In this document: piece after piece, positions 16,850 to 26,834 of the stretch
How the letters are laid out: every line of letters begins with the position of its first letter
Numbering within the stretch: the stretch's first letter is position 1
Assembly (NCBI RefSeq): GCF_900094545.1
Contig: NZ_FMAH01000004.1
Span: 231,386-295,385, forward strand
Length of the DNA stretch: 64,000 nucleotides
Source of the DNA: Martinezella miluonensis
GTDB lineage: Bacteria > Pseudomonadota > Alphaproteobacteria > Rhizobiales > Rhizobiaceae
Reading direction: 5' to 3'
Notes under the pieces: generated by a model
Databases searched by the model: none
What the model saw: the letters and a program-made list of their open reading frames with translations, nothing else
Told to the model about the DNA's origin: nothing
Made by a program: the position numbers and the translations under genes

Positions 16850-18523
16850 ATGGGTAGCGCGGCTGGCTTTATCGGTTTCTTGACGAACAACGTCATTACG
16901 TTTGTTTTTGTCCTGTCGCTGCTCGTTTTCGTGCATGAGATGGGCCACTATCTGATCGGCCGTTGGTCGGGCATCCGCATCATGGCCTTTTCGATCGGCT
17001 TCGGTCCCGAGATTGCGGGATTTACCGACCGGCACGGCACGCGCTGGAAGCTTTCGCTTGTTCCACTCGGGGGCTATGTGCGCTTTTTCGGCGACGAGGA
17101 TGCTTCCAGCAAGACCGACGCGGATCAGCTCGCGGCCATGACGGAAGAAGAGCGCGCCCAGTCCTTTGCCGGTGCCAAGCTCTGGAAAAGAGCGGCAACC
17201 GTTGCTGCAGGCCCGATCGCGAATTTCCTCCTCGCCATCGTCATCTTTGCCGCGCTTTTCAGTATTTATGGCCGCACTGCAGCCGATCCCGTCGTCGCCA
17301 TGGTGACGCGTGATGGTGCGGCTGCCGAAGCCGGCATCGAGCCCGGCGACCGGCTGATGGCCATCGACGGCGTCAATGTCACCACGTTCGACGAGGTGCA
17401 GCGCTATGTTGGCCTGCGTCCGGGGCGCACGATCGTTCTGTCGGTCGAGCGCAACGGTCAGAAACGCGATTTCCGCATTGTTCCGAAGCTGGTCGAGGAC
17501 ACCGATCAATTCGGCAACAAGATGGAGATGGGCCGCATCGGCATCGCACTCGTCGATCCGCTGGTGACTACCGTCGAGCCGGCCGGACCGGCCGCCAAGG
17601 CTGGCCTCTTAACCGGAGATCGGCTGATCGCCATCGACGGCCATAATGTCGCGACCTACTACGATATCGGACGCTACGTCAGCGAACGCCCAGCCAAGAA
17701 CATCGTGCTGACGGTGCAGCGCAACGGCCAAATGCGCGATTTTGCGATGGTTGCCGGGACCCTCACCGATATCGATGCTTCCGGCAACAAGAAGAATGTC
17801 GGTAGCATCGGCATTGGGCCGATCGACCCTCTGGTTGGCTCGATCGTCTCCGATAGCCCTGCCGCGGCAGCCGGTCTCGAACTCGGCGACCGCATTCTTT
17901 CCGTTGATGACCATGCAGTCGGCTCCATCGGCGAAGTGCAGCGTTTTGCCGCTTCCCACGCCGACAAGCCCATCAAGCTCTCCGTCGAGCGCAACGGCCA
18001 GACGCGCGATGTGACAGTGACGCCGAAGACGTCCGAAGAGACCGATATCTTTGGCGCGCCGGCGAAGATCGCCACCATCGGCATCACGGACGGCCAGAAG
18101 CCGCTGAAACTGCGCTACGAGGCATATGGACCGTTCCGCGCGCTTGGCGAAGGCGTGAAGCAGACCGTCAGCATCGTCTCCGGTACTTTCGAGTATCTCG
18201 GCAATGTCATCGGCGGCTACATGAAGGCCGATCAGCTTGGCGGCCCGATTCGGGTTGCGCAAATGTCGGGACAAATGGCAACCTTGGGTTTTGCTGCGGT
18301 GCTCCAGTTTGCCGCCATACTTTCTGTTTCAATAGGGTTATTAAATTTGATGCCTGTGCCGGTACTTGATGGCGGGCACTTGATGTTCTATGCGATTGAA
18401 GCCGTAAGAGGAAAACCTCTGGGTGCACGGGCGCAGGATATCGCTTTCCGAATTGGATTTGCGATGGTGCTCTCACTCATGGTGTTTGCGACATGGAATG
18501 ATATTAGTTCCCGGCTGGGCTAG
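16850..18523 (+). CDS. rseP: Site-2 protease RseP with three PDZ-like repeats
   Basis: This inner-membrane zinc metalloprotease is of the RseP/YaeL type, which cleaves anti-sigma factors and leftover signal peptides inside the membrane. The zinc motif HEMGH lies at residues 29-33 in the first membrane segment, and the third ligand motif LDGGH at 506-510. At 557 residues it is far longer than the usual 370-450. The extra length is periplasmic: three PDZ-like units start near residues 145, 235 and 325. Equivalent codons for DP at 17285, 17555 and 17825 are exactly 270 bases apart, as are the three GD codon pairs of the GDRL/GDRI motifs. The units differ enough to be old duplications. Confidence 0.95.
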   Translation: MGSAAGFIGFLTNNVITFVFVLSLLVFVHEMGHYLIGRWSGIRIMAFSIGFGPEIAGFTDRHGTRWKLSLVPLGGYVRFFGDEDASSKTDADQLAAMTEEERAQSFAGAKLWKRAATVAAGPIANFLLAIVIFAALFSIYGRTAADPVVAMVTRDGAAAEAGIEPGDRLMAIDGVNVTTFDEVQRYVGLRPGRTIVLSVERNGQKRDFRIVPKLVEDTDQFGNKMEMGRIGIALVDPLVTTVEPAGPAAKAGLLTGDRLIAIDGHNVATYYDIGRYVSERPAKNIVLTVQRNGQMRDFAMVAGTLTDIDASGNKKNVGSIGIGPIDPLVGSIVSDSPAAAAGLELGDRILSVDDHAVGSIGEVQRFAASHADKPIKLSVERNGQTRDVTVTPKTSEETDIFGAPAKIATIGITDGQKPLKLRYEAYGPFRALGEGVKQTVSIVSGTFEYLGNVIGGYMKADQLGGPIRVAQMSGQMATLGFAAVLQFAAILSVSIGLLNLMPVPVLDGGHLMFYAIEAVRGKPLGARAQDIAFRIGFAMVLSLMVFATWNDISSRLG

Positions 18524-18563
18524 AGGGGCAAAGCGAGAGGAAAATTACGATTTATTTACGATG

Positions 18564-18601
18564 TTTCAAAGCTGTAGTGGCGAATGGGTCACGCTTTGAA
18601 A
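18564..18601. promoter_or_regulatory. Inverted repeat between rseP and bamA
   Basis: TTTCAAAGC at 18564-18572 is the exact reverse complement of GCTTTGAAA at 18593-18601, with 20 bases between. It lies 41 bases after the rseP stop in the bamA upstream region of about 200 bases. It could be an operator or an mRNA stem. There is no T tract, so it is not a clear terminator. Confidence 0.4.
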
Positions 18602-18724
18602 TGAAGTAAACGGAAATTAACTTGCTCCCTTGCTTGTATGTCAAAAGCGGGTAAAACGACACACGTGGCCGGAATCGGGTTCGCTCGGGGCTGGGGACGA
18701 CTGAAAAAAAGGTAAGAAGTGAAA

Positions 18725-21058
18725 ATGAAGGCTGGTTCAAGATTATTGAACGCAGTGTCGGCGGTAGCGCTGTCTGCTGGTGTTGTTGCGTCGGGTGCTG
18801 GTGTTATCACCCTTGCCTCTGCCTCAGTCGCGGAAGCCGCTGTCATACAGCGGGTCGATGTCCGGGGCGCAGAACGCGTCGGGGCAACGGCTGTCCGTGA
18901 CAATATCACGATTAAGCCCGGCAAGAGCTTCTCTCCCAGCGACATCGATTCTTCGGTGAAGCAGCTCTATGCCACCGGATATTTCTCCGATGTCCATATT
19001 AGCGTTTCGGGCAGCACCCTTGTCATCTCGGTCAAGGAAAACCAGCTCATCAACGCTGTGGTCTTCAACGGCAACCGCAAGATCAAGGACGACAAGCTTC
19101 AGGGCATCGTCCAGACGCACTCTGCCGGCCCGTACAACGAAGCTACCGTCCAGGCCGATATCAAGACCATCAAGGACGCCTACGCCTCCATCGGTCGTAA
19201 CGATGTGCAGGTGACGACGCAGACCGCGCAGGTCGGGCAGGGCCGCCTCAACGTGGCCTTCGTCATCAATGAAGGCGATCGTACCAAGATCGACAAGATC
19301 AACTTCTCGGGCAACCAGGCTTACGGCAGCGGCCGTCTTGCTTCGGTGATCAGCACCAAGAAGAGCAACTTCCTGTCGTTCCTGACCCGTAAGGACGTCT
19401 ACAGCCCGGATCGCCAGCAGGCCGACCAGGACGCTCTGCGCCAGTTCTACTACAATCACGGCTATGCGGACTTCCGCATCGTGAGCGCGGATGCGACGCT
19501 GAACGAGCAGAGCAACGAATACACGCTGAACTTCAATGTCGATGAAGGTCCGCGCTACACCTATGGCGATATCAACGTCGTTTCGACGGTCGACGGCATC
19601 AACGCCGACGAGCTGAAAGGTCTCGTTATCACCCAGAAGGGCTCTGTTTACAGCGCCAAGGATATCCAGACCTCGATCGAGAACATTTCCAAGCGCGTAG
19701 CTTCCGCCGGTTATCCGTTCGCCCGCATCACGCCGCGCGGCAACCGCGATCTGACTGGCCACACGATCGGTATCGAATATCTGGTCGACCAGGGCGAGCG
19801 TGCCTATGTCGAGCGTATCGAAATCCGCGGCAACACCCGCACGCGCGATTACGTCATCCGTCGCGAGTTCGATCTCAACGAAGGCGATGCGTTCAACCAG
19901 GAAATGATCACGCGCGCCAAGCGTCGCCTCGATGCGCTTGGTTACTTCACGAAGGTCGATGTTTCGACGGCACAGGGCAGTGCTCCGGATCGTGTCGTCG
20001 TAATCGTCAACGTCGAAGACCAGCCGACCGGCTCGTTCGGGATCGGTGCTGGTTACGCTGTCGGCAACAACGGCGGTCTGCTGCTGGAAGCCTCGGTTGA
20101 AGAAAAGAACTTCCTCGGCCGCGGTCAGTACATCCGCGTCGCCGCAGGTGCCGGTACGGAAGGCAATCGTACCTACAATATCTCGTTCACCGAGCCCTAC
20201 TTCCTCGGTTATCGTCTGGCTGCCGGTTTTGATATCTTCAAGAACCAGACCTCGAGCGACGACTTCTACGACTATTCGGAAGAAGGCTTCTCGCTGCGCG
20301 TCACTGCGCCGATCACCGAGAACCTGGCGACGACCCTGCGCTACAACTACAAGCGTCTGACCTATGATGGCACGAATGATTGGCAGAACAATCTTTCGGC
20401 TCCGTATCTGAATCTTGTCAATAACGGTCCTTGGACCCAGTCGACGGTTTCGCAGACCTTTACCTACAACACGCTGGACGACCAGAATCTGCCGCGTGAA
20501 GGTCTCATCGCCAAGTTCACGCATGAATTTGCAGGCCTCGGCGGCGACTCCAACTTCTACAAGTTGAGCGGCAAGGCTCGTTACTACCACATGATCAGCG
20601 ACGAAGCCGATATCATCGGCTCGCTGACGGTCGGTGCGGGTTACGTGATGCCGACGGATGGCAAGCTGAACGTTTTCGATCAGTTCACCCTCGGTGGTCG
20701 TGAAATCCGCGGCTTCGAGAATGCTGGTATCGGCCCGCGTTCGTCGCATGGCGACCCGCTCGGTGGTACGACCTACTTCACCGCTTCGGCTGAAGCGAGC
20801 ATGCCGATGCCGGGCGTCCCGCAGGATATCGGCCTTCGCATAGCAGCTTTCGCTGATGCAGGTACGCTTTATGGCAATAAGGCAAACCTCTTCGGTGATA
20901 CGCTGAACAACGACAGCTCGCTTCGAGCTTCGCTCGGTGCTGGTCTGATCTGGTCTTCGCCGTTCGGTGTTATCCGTGTCGACTACGCAGTGCCGGTCGC
21001 CAAGGAAAGCTACGACAAGGTTCAGAATTTCCGGTTTGGCATCGCCAATCAGTTCTGA
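18725..21058 (+). CDS. bamA: Outer membrane protein assembly factor BamA
   Basis: BamA is the essential Omp85 protein that folds beta-barrel proteins into the outer membrane. The 777-residue protein has a long signal peptide ending around SVAEAA, five POTRA domains (the first with VIQRVDVRGAERVGATAVRDNI; a later one with RIEIRGNTRTRDYVIRREF), and a C-terminal barrel. FDQFTLGGREIRGFENAGIGPR is the conserved barrel loop region, and the chain ends in an aromatic residue (NQF). The ATG at 18725 is chosen; a GTG at 18719 six bases upstream is equally possible and spaced better from AAGG. Its place between rseP and lpxD is conserved in proteobacteria. Confidence 0.96.
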   Translation: MKAGSRLLNAVSAVALSAGVVASGAGVITLASASVAEAAVIQRVDVRGAERVGATAVRDNITIKPGKSFSPSDIDSSVKQLYATGYFSDVHISVSGSTLVISVKENQLINAVVFNGNRKIKDDKLQGIVQTHSAGPYNEATVQADIKTIKDAYASIGRNDVQVTTQTAQVGQGRLNVAFVINEGDRTKIDKINFSGNQAYGSGRLASVISTKKSNFLSFLTRKDVYSPDRQQADQDALRQFYYNHGYADFRIVSADATLNEQSNEYTLNFNVDEGPRYTYGDINVVSTVDGINADELKGLVITQKGSVYSAKDIQTSIENISKRVASAGYPFARITPRGNRDLTGHTIGIEYLVDQGERAYVERIEIRGNTRTRDYVIRREFDLNEGDAFNQEMITRAKRRLDALGYFTKVDVSTAQGSAPDRVVVIVNVEDQPTGSFGIGAGYAVGNNGGLLLEASVEEKNFLGRGQYIRVAAGAGTEGNRTYNISFTEPYFLGYRLAAGFDIFKNQTSSDDFYDYSEEGFSLRVTAPITENLATTLRYNYKRLTYDGTNDWQNNLSAPYLNLVNNGPWTQSTVSQTFTYNTLDDQNLPREGLIAKFTHEFAGLGGDSNFYKLSGKARYYHMISDEADIIGSLTVGAGYVMPTDGKLNVFDQFTLGGREIRGFENAGIGPRSSHGDPLGGTTYFTASAEASMPMPGVPQDIGLRIAAFADAGTLYGNKANLFGDTLNNDSSLRASLGAGLIWSSPFGVIRVDYAVPVAKESYDKVQNFRFGIANQF

Positions 21059-21109
21059 TATCGGCAGTCCAGAACTGCGGGCTTGAACACCGTTCTGGAG
21101 CTGGTGCTT

Positions 21110-22177
21110 ATGGAACATACTGGTTTTTTCCCACCCCATGGTGGCGTCAGCTTGAAACAACTGGCTGTACATCTTGGGGTGGAGCTTGCTGATGAGGCCT
21201 CTTCGGAGGTCGTCATCAGATCGATTGCTCCCGTCTATCGCGCAGGCGAGGGCGATATTTGCTACATTCTTTCTCGGAAGAATCGCGCTGAGCTGGAGAC
21301 CTGCAAGGCTTCGGCAATCATCTGTTTGCCGGCGCTGAAGTCTTTCATCCCCGAGCATATTCCGGTGCTTCTATCCAAAAAGCCGCATACGGATTTTGCG
21401 CTTGCCGGTGCGTTGCTGCATCCGGAAGCAATGCGCCCCGTTACGTTCACGTCTAATCCGGCGACCGTATCGCCCGCAGCGGTAATCGATGCGACGGCGA
21501 AGCTGGAGGCCAATGTTGGCGTCGAGCCTGGTGCGGTCATCGGTGCGGGCGCTGAGATCGGCGAGGGGACCTATATCGGCGCCAATGCCCTTATCGGGCC
21601 GGGCGTGAAGATCGGACGCAATTGCAGCATCGGCGGCGGCGCGAGCGTGCTCTGCGCATATCTCGGCAATGGTGTCATCATCCACAATGGCGCGCGCATC
21701 GGTCAGGATGGCTTCGGCTATGCGCCGGGGCCGCGCGGCATGATCAAGATCGTGCAGATTGGCCGGGTCATCATCCAGGACAACGTCGAGATCGGCGCCA
21801 ATACGACGATCGACCGGGGCACGATGGATGACACCGTGATCGGTGAGGGCACCAAGATCGACAACCAGGTGCAGATCGGACATAACGTCCGCATCGGTCG
21901 CCACTGTGCTATCGTCAGTCAGGTCGGTATCGCCGGCAGTACGGTGGTTGGCGATGGTGTGCAGATCGGTGGCCAGGCTGGCCTCAACGGGCATATCCAC
22001 ATCGGCGACGGCGTGCAGATCGGCGCCAAGAGTGGTGTTATGAATGATATTCCGGCGGGCGAGCGCTATGCTGGTCTTCCAGCGCGGCCGCTATGGGATT
22101 TTCTGAGAGAGTCGGCGGAGATCGCGAAGCGGTCAGGAGCCAGAGACAAGAAAGACGGGAGTGCGGAGCATGACTGA
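21110..22177 (+). CDS. lpxD: UDP-3-O-acylglucosamine N-acyltransferase
   Basis: LpxD adds the second hydroxyacyl chain to UDP-3-O-acylglucosamine in lipid A synthesis. The 355-residue protein has an N-terminal uridine-binding domain ([15 protein letters not shown]), then hexapeptide repeats forming a left-handed beta-helix, with [17 protein letters not shown] around the acceptor site and [10 protein letters not shown] after it. The ATG at 21110 follows GGAG by eight bases and gives the expected [15 protein letters not shown]. An upstream in-frame start at 21083 is less likely. Its end overlaps fabZ by eight bases. Confidence 0.96.
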   Translation: MEHTGFFPPHGGVSLKQLAVHLGVELADEASSEVVIRSIAPVYRAGEGDICYILSRKNRAELETCKASAIICLPALKSFIPEHIPVLLSKKPHTDFALAGALLHPEAMRPVTFTSNPATVSPAAVIDATAKLEANVGVEPGAVIGAGAEIGEGTYIGANALIGPGVKIGRNCSIGGGASVLCAYLGNGVIIHNGARIGQDGFGYAPGPRGMIKIVQIGRVIIQDNVEIGANTTIDRGTMDDTVIGEGTKIDNQVQIGHNVRIGRHCAIVSQVGIAGSTVVGDGVQIGGQAGLNGHIHIGDGVQIGAKSGVMNDIPAGERYAGLPARPLWDFLRESAEIAKRSGARDKKDGSAEHD

Positions 22178-22643
22178 GGAAGCCAAGACGTCATTGTCGT
22201 CGGCCGATGTTCTGGAAATAATGAAGCTGTTGCCGCATCGCTATCCTTTCCTGATGGTCGACAAGATCATCGAGATCGATAGCGATAACTCCGCGATCGG
22301 CATCAAGAACGTAACGGCGAATGAGCCGCAATTCACCGGACATTTCCCGGGGTCGCCTATCATGCCGGGCGTTTTGCTCATTGAAGGCATGGCGCAAACG
22401 GCCGGTGCGATCTGTGCACGGAAAGATGGTATCGGCGGAAATCTCGTCTACTTCATGACGATCGACAACGCCCGTTTCCGCAAACCGGTTGTTCCGGGTG
22501 ATCGTGTCGAATTTCATGTTGCCAAGCTGAAGCAGCGCGGTACCATCTGGAAATTCCATTGCGACGCCAAGGTCGATGGCAACCTGGTTGCCGAAGCGGA
22601 TATCGGGGCGATGATCGTGCGGAAGGATCAGAACGAAGCATGA
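22170..22643 (+). CDS. fabZ: 3-hydroxyacyl-[acyl-carrier-protein] dehydratase FabZ
   Basis: FabZ removes water from 3-hydroxyacyl-ACP in fatty acid elongation and competes with the Lpx acyltransferases for 3-hydroxymyristoyl-ACP. The 157-residue hotdog protein has [14 protein letters not shown], the catalytic His in [15 protein letters not shown] and the catalytic Glu in LLIEGMAQ. The ATG at 22170 overlaps the end of lpxD, and the TGA overlaps the lpxA ATG by four bases (ATGA). It is part of the tightly packed lipid A operon. Confidence 0.97.
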   Translation: MTEEAKTSLSSADVLEIMKLLPHRYPFLMVDKIIEIDSDNSAIGIKNVTANEPQFTGHFPGSPIMPGVLLIEGMAQTAGAICARKDGIGGNLVYFMTIDNARFRKPVVPGDRVEFHVAKLKQRGTIWKFHCDAKVDGNLVAEADIGAMIVRKDQNEA

Positions 22644-23455
22644 GCAGCATCGCAAAAAGCGCGCGCATCCATAAGCTCGCGGTCGTTGAGGATGGTGCCG
22701 TCGTTGGTGAGAATGTCGTGCTCGGGCCCTTTTGCCACGTTGGCCCCAAGGTTGTGCTGCATGACGATGTTCATTTGCTGACACATGCCGTTGTTACCGG
22801 TCGCACGACGATCGGCAAGGGAACGAAGATATTCCCGATGGCGGTTGTCGGCGGCGACCCGCAAAGCGTTCACCACGGCGGCGAAGAGACGACGCTGGAT
22901 GTCGGTGAGAACTGCACGATCCGCGAGGGTGTGACGATGAACACCGGCACGACCGATTTCGGCGGCAAGACGATTGTTGGCAACAACAATCTGTTCCTGG
23001 CCAATTCGCATGTGGCGCATGATTGCCGCGTCGGCAATCATGTCATCATGTCGAACAACGTCATGCTGGCAGGACATGTGGTCGTTGAAGACCGGGCCAT
23101 CCTCGGAGGCGGCTGCGCAGTGCATCAGTTTACCCGCATCGGCCGGCAAGCCTTCGTCGGCGGGCTTTCTGCCGCAAGTTACGATGTCATTCCCTATGGC
23201 ATGCTGAACGGAAATCCGGGCGTACTTTCCGGTCTCAACATCGTCGGCATGACGCGTGCGGGCATAGACCGTGCGGTCATTCACCGGGTTCGACGTGCCT
23301 ACAAGAGCATTTTCGAGGGCGAAGGTTCGATTAGGGACAATGCAGCGGCGATCCGCGAGGAGTATGCCGATTGCAAGGAGGCGATGGAGATCCTTGATTT
23401 CATCGCAGCCGAAAGCGATCGCGCGCTGTCGTCCCCCAATCGCGGCAAGAGCTGA
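22640..23455 (+). CDS. lpxA: UDP-N-acetylglucosamine O-acyltransferase
   Basis: LpxA performs the first step of lipid A synthesis, moving 3-hydroxyacyl from ACP to UDP-GlcNAc. The 271-residue protein is a hexapeptide-repeat beta-helix. The catalytic His region reads [17 protein letters not shown], followed by [13 protein letters not shown] and [12 protein letters not shown]. The C-terminal helical domain begins near [12 protein letters not shown]. The ATG at 22640 gives [19 protein letters not shown]. The start of lpxI follows the TGA by one base. Confidence 0.97.
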   Translation: MSSIAKSARIHKLAVVEDGAVVGENVVLGPFCHVGPKVVLHDDVHLLTHAVVTGRTTIGKGTKIFPMAVVGGDPQSVHHGGEETTLDVGENCTIREGVTMNTGTTDFGGKTIVGNNNLFLANSHVAHDCRVGNHVIMSNNVMLAGHVVVEDRAILGGGCAVHQFTRIGRQAFVGGLSAASYDVIPYGMLNGNPGVLSGLNIVGMTRAGIDRAVIHRVRRAYKSIFEGEGSIRDNAAAIREEYADCKEAMEILDFIAAESDRALSSPNRGKS

Positions 23456-23456
23456 C

Positions 23457-24338
23457 GTGGTTTCGGCCAGCCAAAACGGCGGGGGCAGACTGGCGATCAT
23501 CGCAGGCAGTGGCTTTTTGCCCGTTTATGTCGCCGAGGCCGCCCGTCAGGCTGGCGAAGACCCGGTCGTCATCGCGCTGACGAATGAGGCGGATCGTGAT
23601 TGGTCCAGCTTCGATCACGCCAATCTCGGTGTCGGTAACTTTGCCGGACTTGAAGCAACGTTTCGTCGTTACGGCGTGGATCGTGTCGTCATGTCCGGCG
23701 GCGTGGCGCGGCGTCCTGCCTGGCGCGAAGTGCATCCGACTTGGCGCGTCATCAAGGAATTGCCCCAGACTATACGAACGCTCCTTTCGGGCGGCGATAA
23801 TGCCGTTCTGCAAATGGTCATTCGTCTGATCGAGGCCGGCGGCGTTCGCGTCGTGGGCGCGCATGAAATTGCCCCCGATTTACTGGCGACCACGGGCCTT
23901 CTGGGCCGGTTTTCCCCGTCGGATGAGGATCTGCGCGATATCGCGCAGGGTGCCAAAGCGGCCGATGCGCTCGGACTTCTGGACATCGGGCAGGGCGCAG
24001 TCAGCGTCGGTGGTCGGGTCGTCGCGCTCGAGGGTGCCGAGGGCACCGATAAGATGATCGAGCGTGTTGCCGAACTGCGCGCCGAAGGGCGCATATCGAG
24101 GCGCCGTCGTGGCGTACTGGTCAAGCTTTGCAAGCCGCAGCAGGATGTTCGTGCCGATCTGCCGTCGATCGGCGTCTCGACCGTGCTCAACGCCAAGAAG
24201 GCAGGGCTTGCCGGCGTCGCGGTCGAGGCCGGCAGGGCACTGGTTCTTGACCGCGAGGCCGTGATTGCGGCGGCAGACGACGCGGGCATTTTCGTCTGCG
24301 GGATCGACCGAGGATTGAGCGCAGGGAGCTTCTTTTGA
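23457..24338 (+). CDS. lpxI: UDP-2,3-diacylglucosamine diphosphatase LpxI
   Basis: LpxI (DUF1009) hydrolyses UDP-2,3-diacylglucosamine to lipid X in alphaproteobacteria, replacing the unrelated LpxH. The 293-residue protein has the N-terminal RLAIIAGSGFLPVYVA block and the C-terminal domain with GTDKMIERVAEL and LVKLCKPQQDVRADLPSIG. The GTG at 23457 is chosen because it follows the lpxA TGA by one base and precedes all conserved sequence. The stop overlaps the lpxB TTG start by four bases. Confidence 0.94.
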   Translation: MVSASQNGGGRLAIIAGSGFLPVYVAEAARQAGEDPVVIALTNEADRDWSSFDHANLGVGNFAGLEATFRRYGVDRVVMSGGVARRPAWREVHPTWRVIKELPQTIRTLLSGGDNAVLQMVIRLIEAGGVRVVGAHEIAPDLLATTGLLGRFSPSDEDLRDIAQGAKAADALGLLDIGQGAVSVGGRVVALEGAEGTDKMIERVAELRAEGRISRRRRGVLVKLCKPQQDVRADLPSIGVSTVLNAKKAGLAGVAVEAGRALVLDREAVIAAADDAGIFVCGIDRGLSAGSFF

Positions 24339-25516
24339 GCGGAGCGCCTCTGAAACTTGCCGTCATAGCGGGAGAGGTTTCCGGCGACCTGCTGGGTGGC
24401 GATCTCGTTGCTGCGCTGAAGCGACAATATGACGGCCCTGTGGAGTTGATCGGCGTCGGTGGCGAGGCGCTGGAGGCCCAGGGTCTCCGGTCGCTGTTCG
24501 ATTATTCCGAGCTCTCGATCATGGGCTTCATCCAGGTGATCAAGCGCCTGCCGAAGCTGCTGGCCCGCATCCGGCAGACGGCTGATGCCATCATCGCCGC
24601 GAAACCCGACATTCTCCTCATTATCGACAGCCCGGATTTCACGCATCGCGTGGCGAAAAGGGTGCGCAAGGTGCTCCCTGATCTGCCGATCGTCAACTAC
24701 GTCTGCCCTAGTGTATGGGCGTGGAAGGAATATCGCGCGCAGAAAATGCTCGCCTATGTCGATCATGTGCTGGCGGTGCTCCCGTTCGAGCCGGAAGCCA
24801 TGCAACGGCTGGGCGGCCCGGCGACGACCTATGTCGGCCATCGGCTGACTGTCGATGCCGATCTGCTCGAGACACGCCGGCAGCGCGCACTGCGCGATAT
24901 AAAGGCGGGAAGCGACCTGAAGACCGTGCTTCTCCTGCCCGGCTCGCGTGGCTCGGAAATACGCCAGCTTCTGCCTGTTTTTGAGCGGGCTACCGAAGAG
25001 CTTAGCCGGAGAAACGATAACGTACGCTATCTGCTACCGACTGTGCCGAAGCAGGAGGCTCTGGTGCGTTCTCTGCTTGAGAGCTGGAGTGCCAAGCCGG
25101 AAGTTCTTGTCGGCCAGCGTGCAAAGTGGCAAGCATTCGCTCTCGCTGATGCCGCAATGGCTGCATCAGGCACGGTGATCCTGGAGTTGGGTCTGGCCGG
25201 CGTTCCCGTCGTTTCGACTTACAAGACGGAGTGGCTCGCCAGGTTAGTGATGTCGCGCATCAAGGTATGGACGGCAGCTCTGCCGAACCTCATTGTCGAC
25301 TACGCCGTCCTGCCCGAGCTCATCAATGATGTCTTGCGGCCCGGCCTGCTTGCCCGATACATGGAGCGTCTTTCGACCGACACTCCCGAGCAAGCGGCAA
25401 TGCTTGCCGGTTACGATCTGGTCTGGCAGCGCATGCAGACGGAGGAGCCGCCCGGCGACAAGGCGGCGGCAATCGTTCTTGAGGTCTTGTCCAACAAAAA
25501 AGCCGGTCATTTCTGA
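24335..25516 (+). CDS. lpxB: Lipid A disaccharide synthase
   Basis: LpxB joins lipid X with UDP-diacylglucosamine to make the lipid A disaccharide. It is a membrane-associated GT19 glycosyltransferase. The 393-residue protein has LAVIAGEVSGDLLGGDLV at the N-terminus, IDSPDFTHRVAKRVRK, YVCPSVWAWKE and LLLPGSRGSEIRQLLPVF, which are family blocks. It starts with TTG at 24335, nested in the TTGA junction with lpxI. The stop codon itself is part of the terminator stem. It closes the envelope block. Confidence 0.96.
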   Translation: MSGAPLKLAVIAGEVSGDLLGGDLVAALKRQYDGPVELIGVGGEALEAQGLRSLFDYSELSIMGFIQVIKRLPKLLARIRQTADAIIAAKPDILLIIDSPDFTHRVAKRVRKVLPDLPIVNYVCPSVWAWKEYRAQKMLAYVDHVLAVLPFEPEAMQRLGGPATTYVGHRLTVDADLLETRRQRALRDIKAGSDLKTVLLLPGSRGSEIRQLLPVFERATEELSRRNDNVRYLLPTVPKQEALVRSLLESWSAKPEVLVGQRAKWQAFALADAAMAASGTVILELGLAGVPVVSTYKTEWLARLVMSRIKVWTAALPNLIVDYAVLPELINDVLRPGLLARYMERLSTDTPEQAAMLAGYDLVWQRMQTEEPPGDKAAAIVLEVLSNKKAGHF

Positions 25517-25525
25517 CCGGCTTTT
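25498..25525. terminator. Bidirectional terminator between lpxB and gltA
   Basis: AAAAGCCGGTCA at 25498-25509 pairs perfectly with TGACCGGCTTTT at 25514-25525 around TTTC. A-runs on the left and T-runs on the right make it work on both strands, which fits the convergent lpxB and gltA. The lpxB TGA at 25514-25516 is inside the right arm. Confidence 0.9.
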
Positions 25526-25544
25526 CTAATGTTATTTCCGAGGC

Positions 25545-26834
25545 TTAACGCTTGGAAACCGGAACGTATTCGCGCAGCGGTGCGCCCGTGTAGAGCTGGC
25601 GCGGACGGCCGATGCGCTGATGCGGATCCTCGATCATCTCGTTCCACTGAGCGATCCAGCCGACGGTGCGGGCGAGAGCGAACAGAACGGTGAACATGGT
25701 CGTGGGGAAGCCCAGAGCCTTCAGCGTGATGCCGGAGTAGAAGTCGACGTTCGGATAGAGCTTCTTCTCGATGAAGTACTCATCGGTGAGTGCGATGCGC
25801 TCGAGCTCGATTGCGATGTCGAGCAGCGGATCGTCCTTGATGCCGAGTTCGCCGAGAACTTCGTGCGCCGTCTTCTGCATGATCTTGGCGCGCGGGTCGT
25901 AGTTCTTGTAAACGCGGTGACCGAAGCCCATCAGACGGAACGGGTCGTTCTTGTCCTTGGCGCGGGCAATGTATTCCGGAATGCGGTCGACCGAGCCGAT
26001 TTCGCTGAGCATATTGAGCGCAGCTTCGTTGGCGCCGCCGTGAGCCGGGCCCCAGAGGCAGGCAATGCCCGCTGCGATACAGGCGAACGGATTGGCACCC
26101 GACGAGCCGGCCAAGCGAACCGTCGAGGTCGATGCATTCTGCTCGTGGTCGGCATGCAGGATGAAGATGCGGTCCATGGCGCGCGCCAGCACCGGATTGA
26201 CCACGTATTCTTCGCAAGGAACGGCAAAGCACATGCGCAGGAAGTTCGATGCGTAGTCGAGATCGTTCTTCGGATAAACGAAGGGCTGGCCGATATGGTA
26301 CTTGTAGGCCATGGCGGCGAGCGTCGGCATTTTGGCGATCATGCGCAGGCTTGCGACCATGCGCTGATGCGGATCGGTGATATCGGTCGAGTCATGGTAG
26401 AAGGCCGACAGAGCGCCAACGCAGCCGCACATGACGGCCATCGGATGCGCATCGCGGCGGAAACCGGTGAAGAAACGCGACATCTGCTCATGCACCATGG
26501 TGTGGTGCACGACCCGATAGTCGAAGTCCTTTTTCTGAGCTGCCGTCGGCAGTTCGCCGTAAAGGAGCAGGTAGCAGACTTCGAGAAAATCGCCGTGTTC
26601 GGCCAGCTGGTCGATCGGATAGCCGCGGTGCAGGAGAACGCCTTCGTCGCCATCAATATAGGTGATGCTGGACTCGCACGACGCCGTCGAGGTGAAGCCA
26701 GGATCATAGGTGAAAGTGGAGGTGTTCTTATAAAGGGCACCAATATCAATGACACTTGGGCCGATGGTTCCGGTTTTGACCGGCAAGTCCACCGTCTTTT
26801 CGCCCCAAGTTAGTTTCGCGCTTTGTTCCGTCAT
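25545..26834 (-). CDS. gltA: Citrate synthase (type II)
   Basis: Citrate synthase condenses acetyl-CoA and oxaloacetate at the entry of the TCA cycle. The 429-residue length and the N-terminal beta-rich part ([19 protein letters not shown]) fit the hexameric type II enzyme. Catalytic His residues lie in [14 protein letters not shown] and [14 protein letters not shown], and the catalytic Asp near NVDFYSGI. The start ATG at 26834 follows GGAGGATCAGC. The gene is monocistronic, convergent with lpxB and divergent from comEC. Confidence 0.97.
   Translation of the reverse strand: MTEQSAKLTWGEKTVDLPVKTGTIGPSVIDIGALYKNTSTFTYDPGFTSTASCESSITYIDGDEGVLLHRGYPIDQLAEHGDFLEVCYLLLYGELPTAAQKKDFDYRVVHHTMVHEQMSRFFTGFRRDAHPMAVMCGCVGALSAFYHDSTDITDPHQRMVASLRMIAKMPTLAAMAYKYHIGQPFVYPKNDLDYASNFLRMCFAVPCEEYVVNPVLARAMDRIFILHADHEQNASTSTVRLAGSSGANPFACIAAGIACLWGPAHGGANEAALNMLSEIGSVDRIPEYIARAKDKNDPFRLMGFGHRVYKNYDPRAKIMQKTAHEVLGELGIKDDPLLDIAIELERIALTDEYFIEKKLYPNVDFYSGITLKALGFPTTMFTVLFALARTVGWIAQWNEMIEDPHQRIGRPRQLYTGAPLREYVPVSKR

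Noticed and set aside
18824..21358. An 844-codon open frame on the minus strand opposite bamA
   Set aside because: It is the shadow of a GC-rich, codon-biased gene on the other strand. Its product has no recognisable domain, and it crosses the bamA-lpxD boundary.
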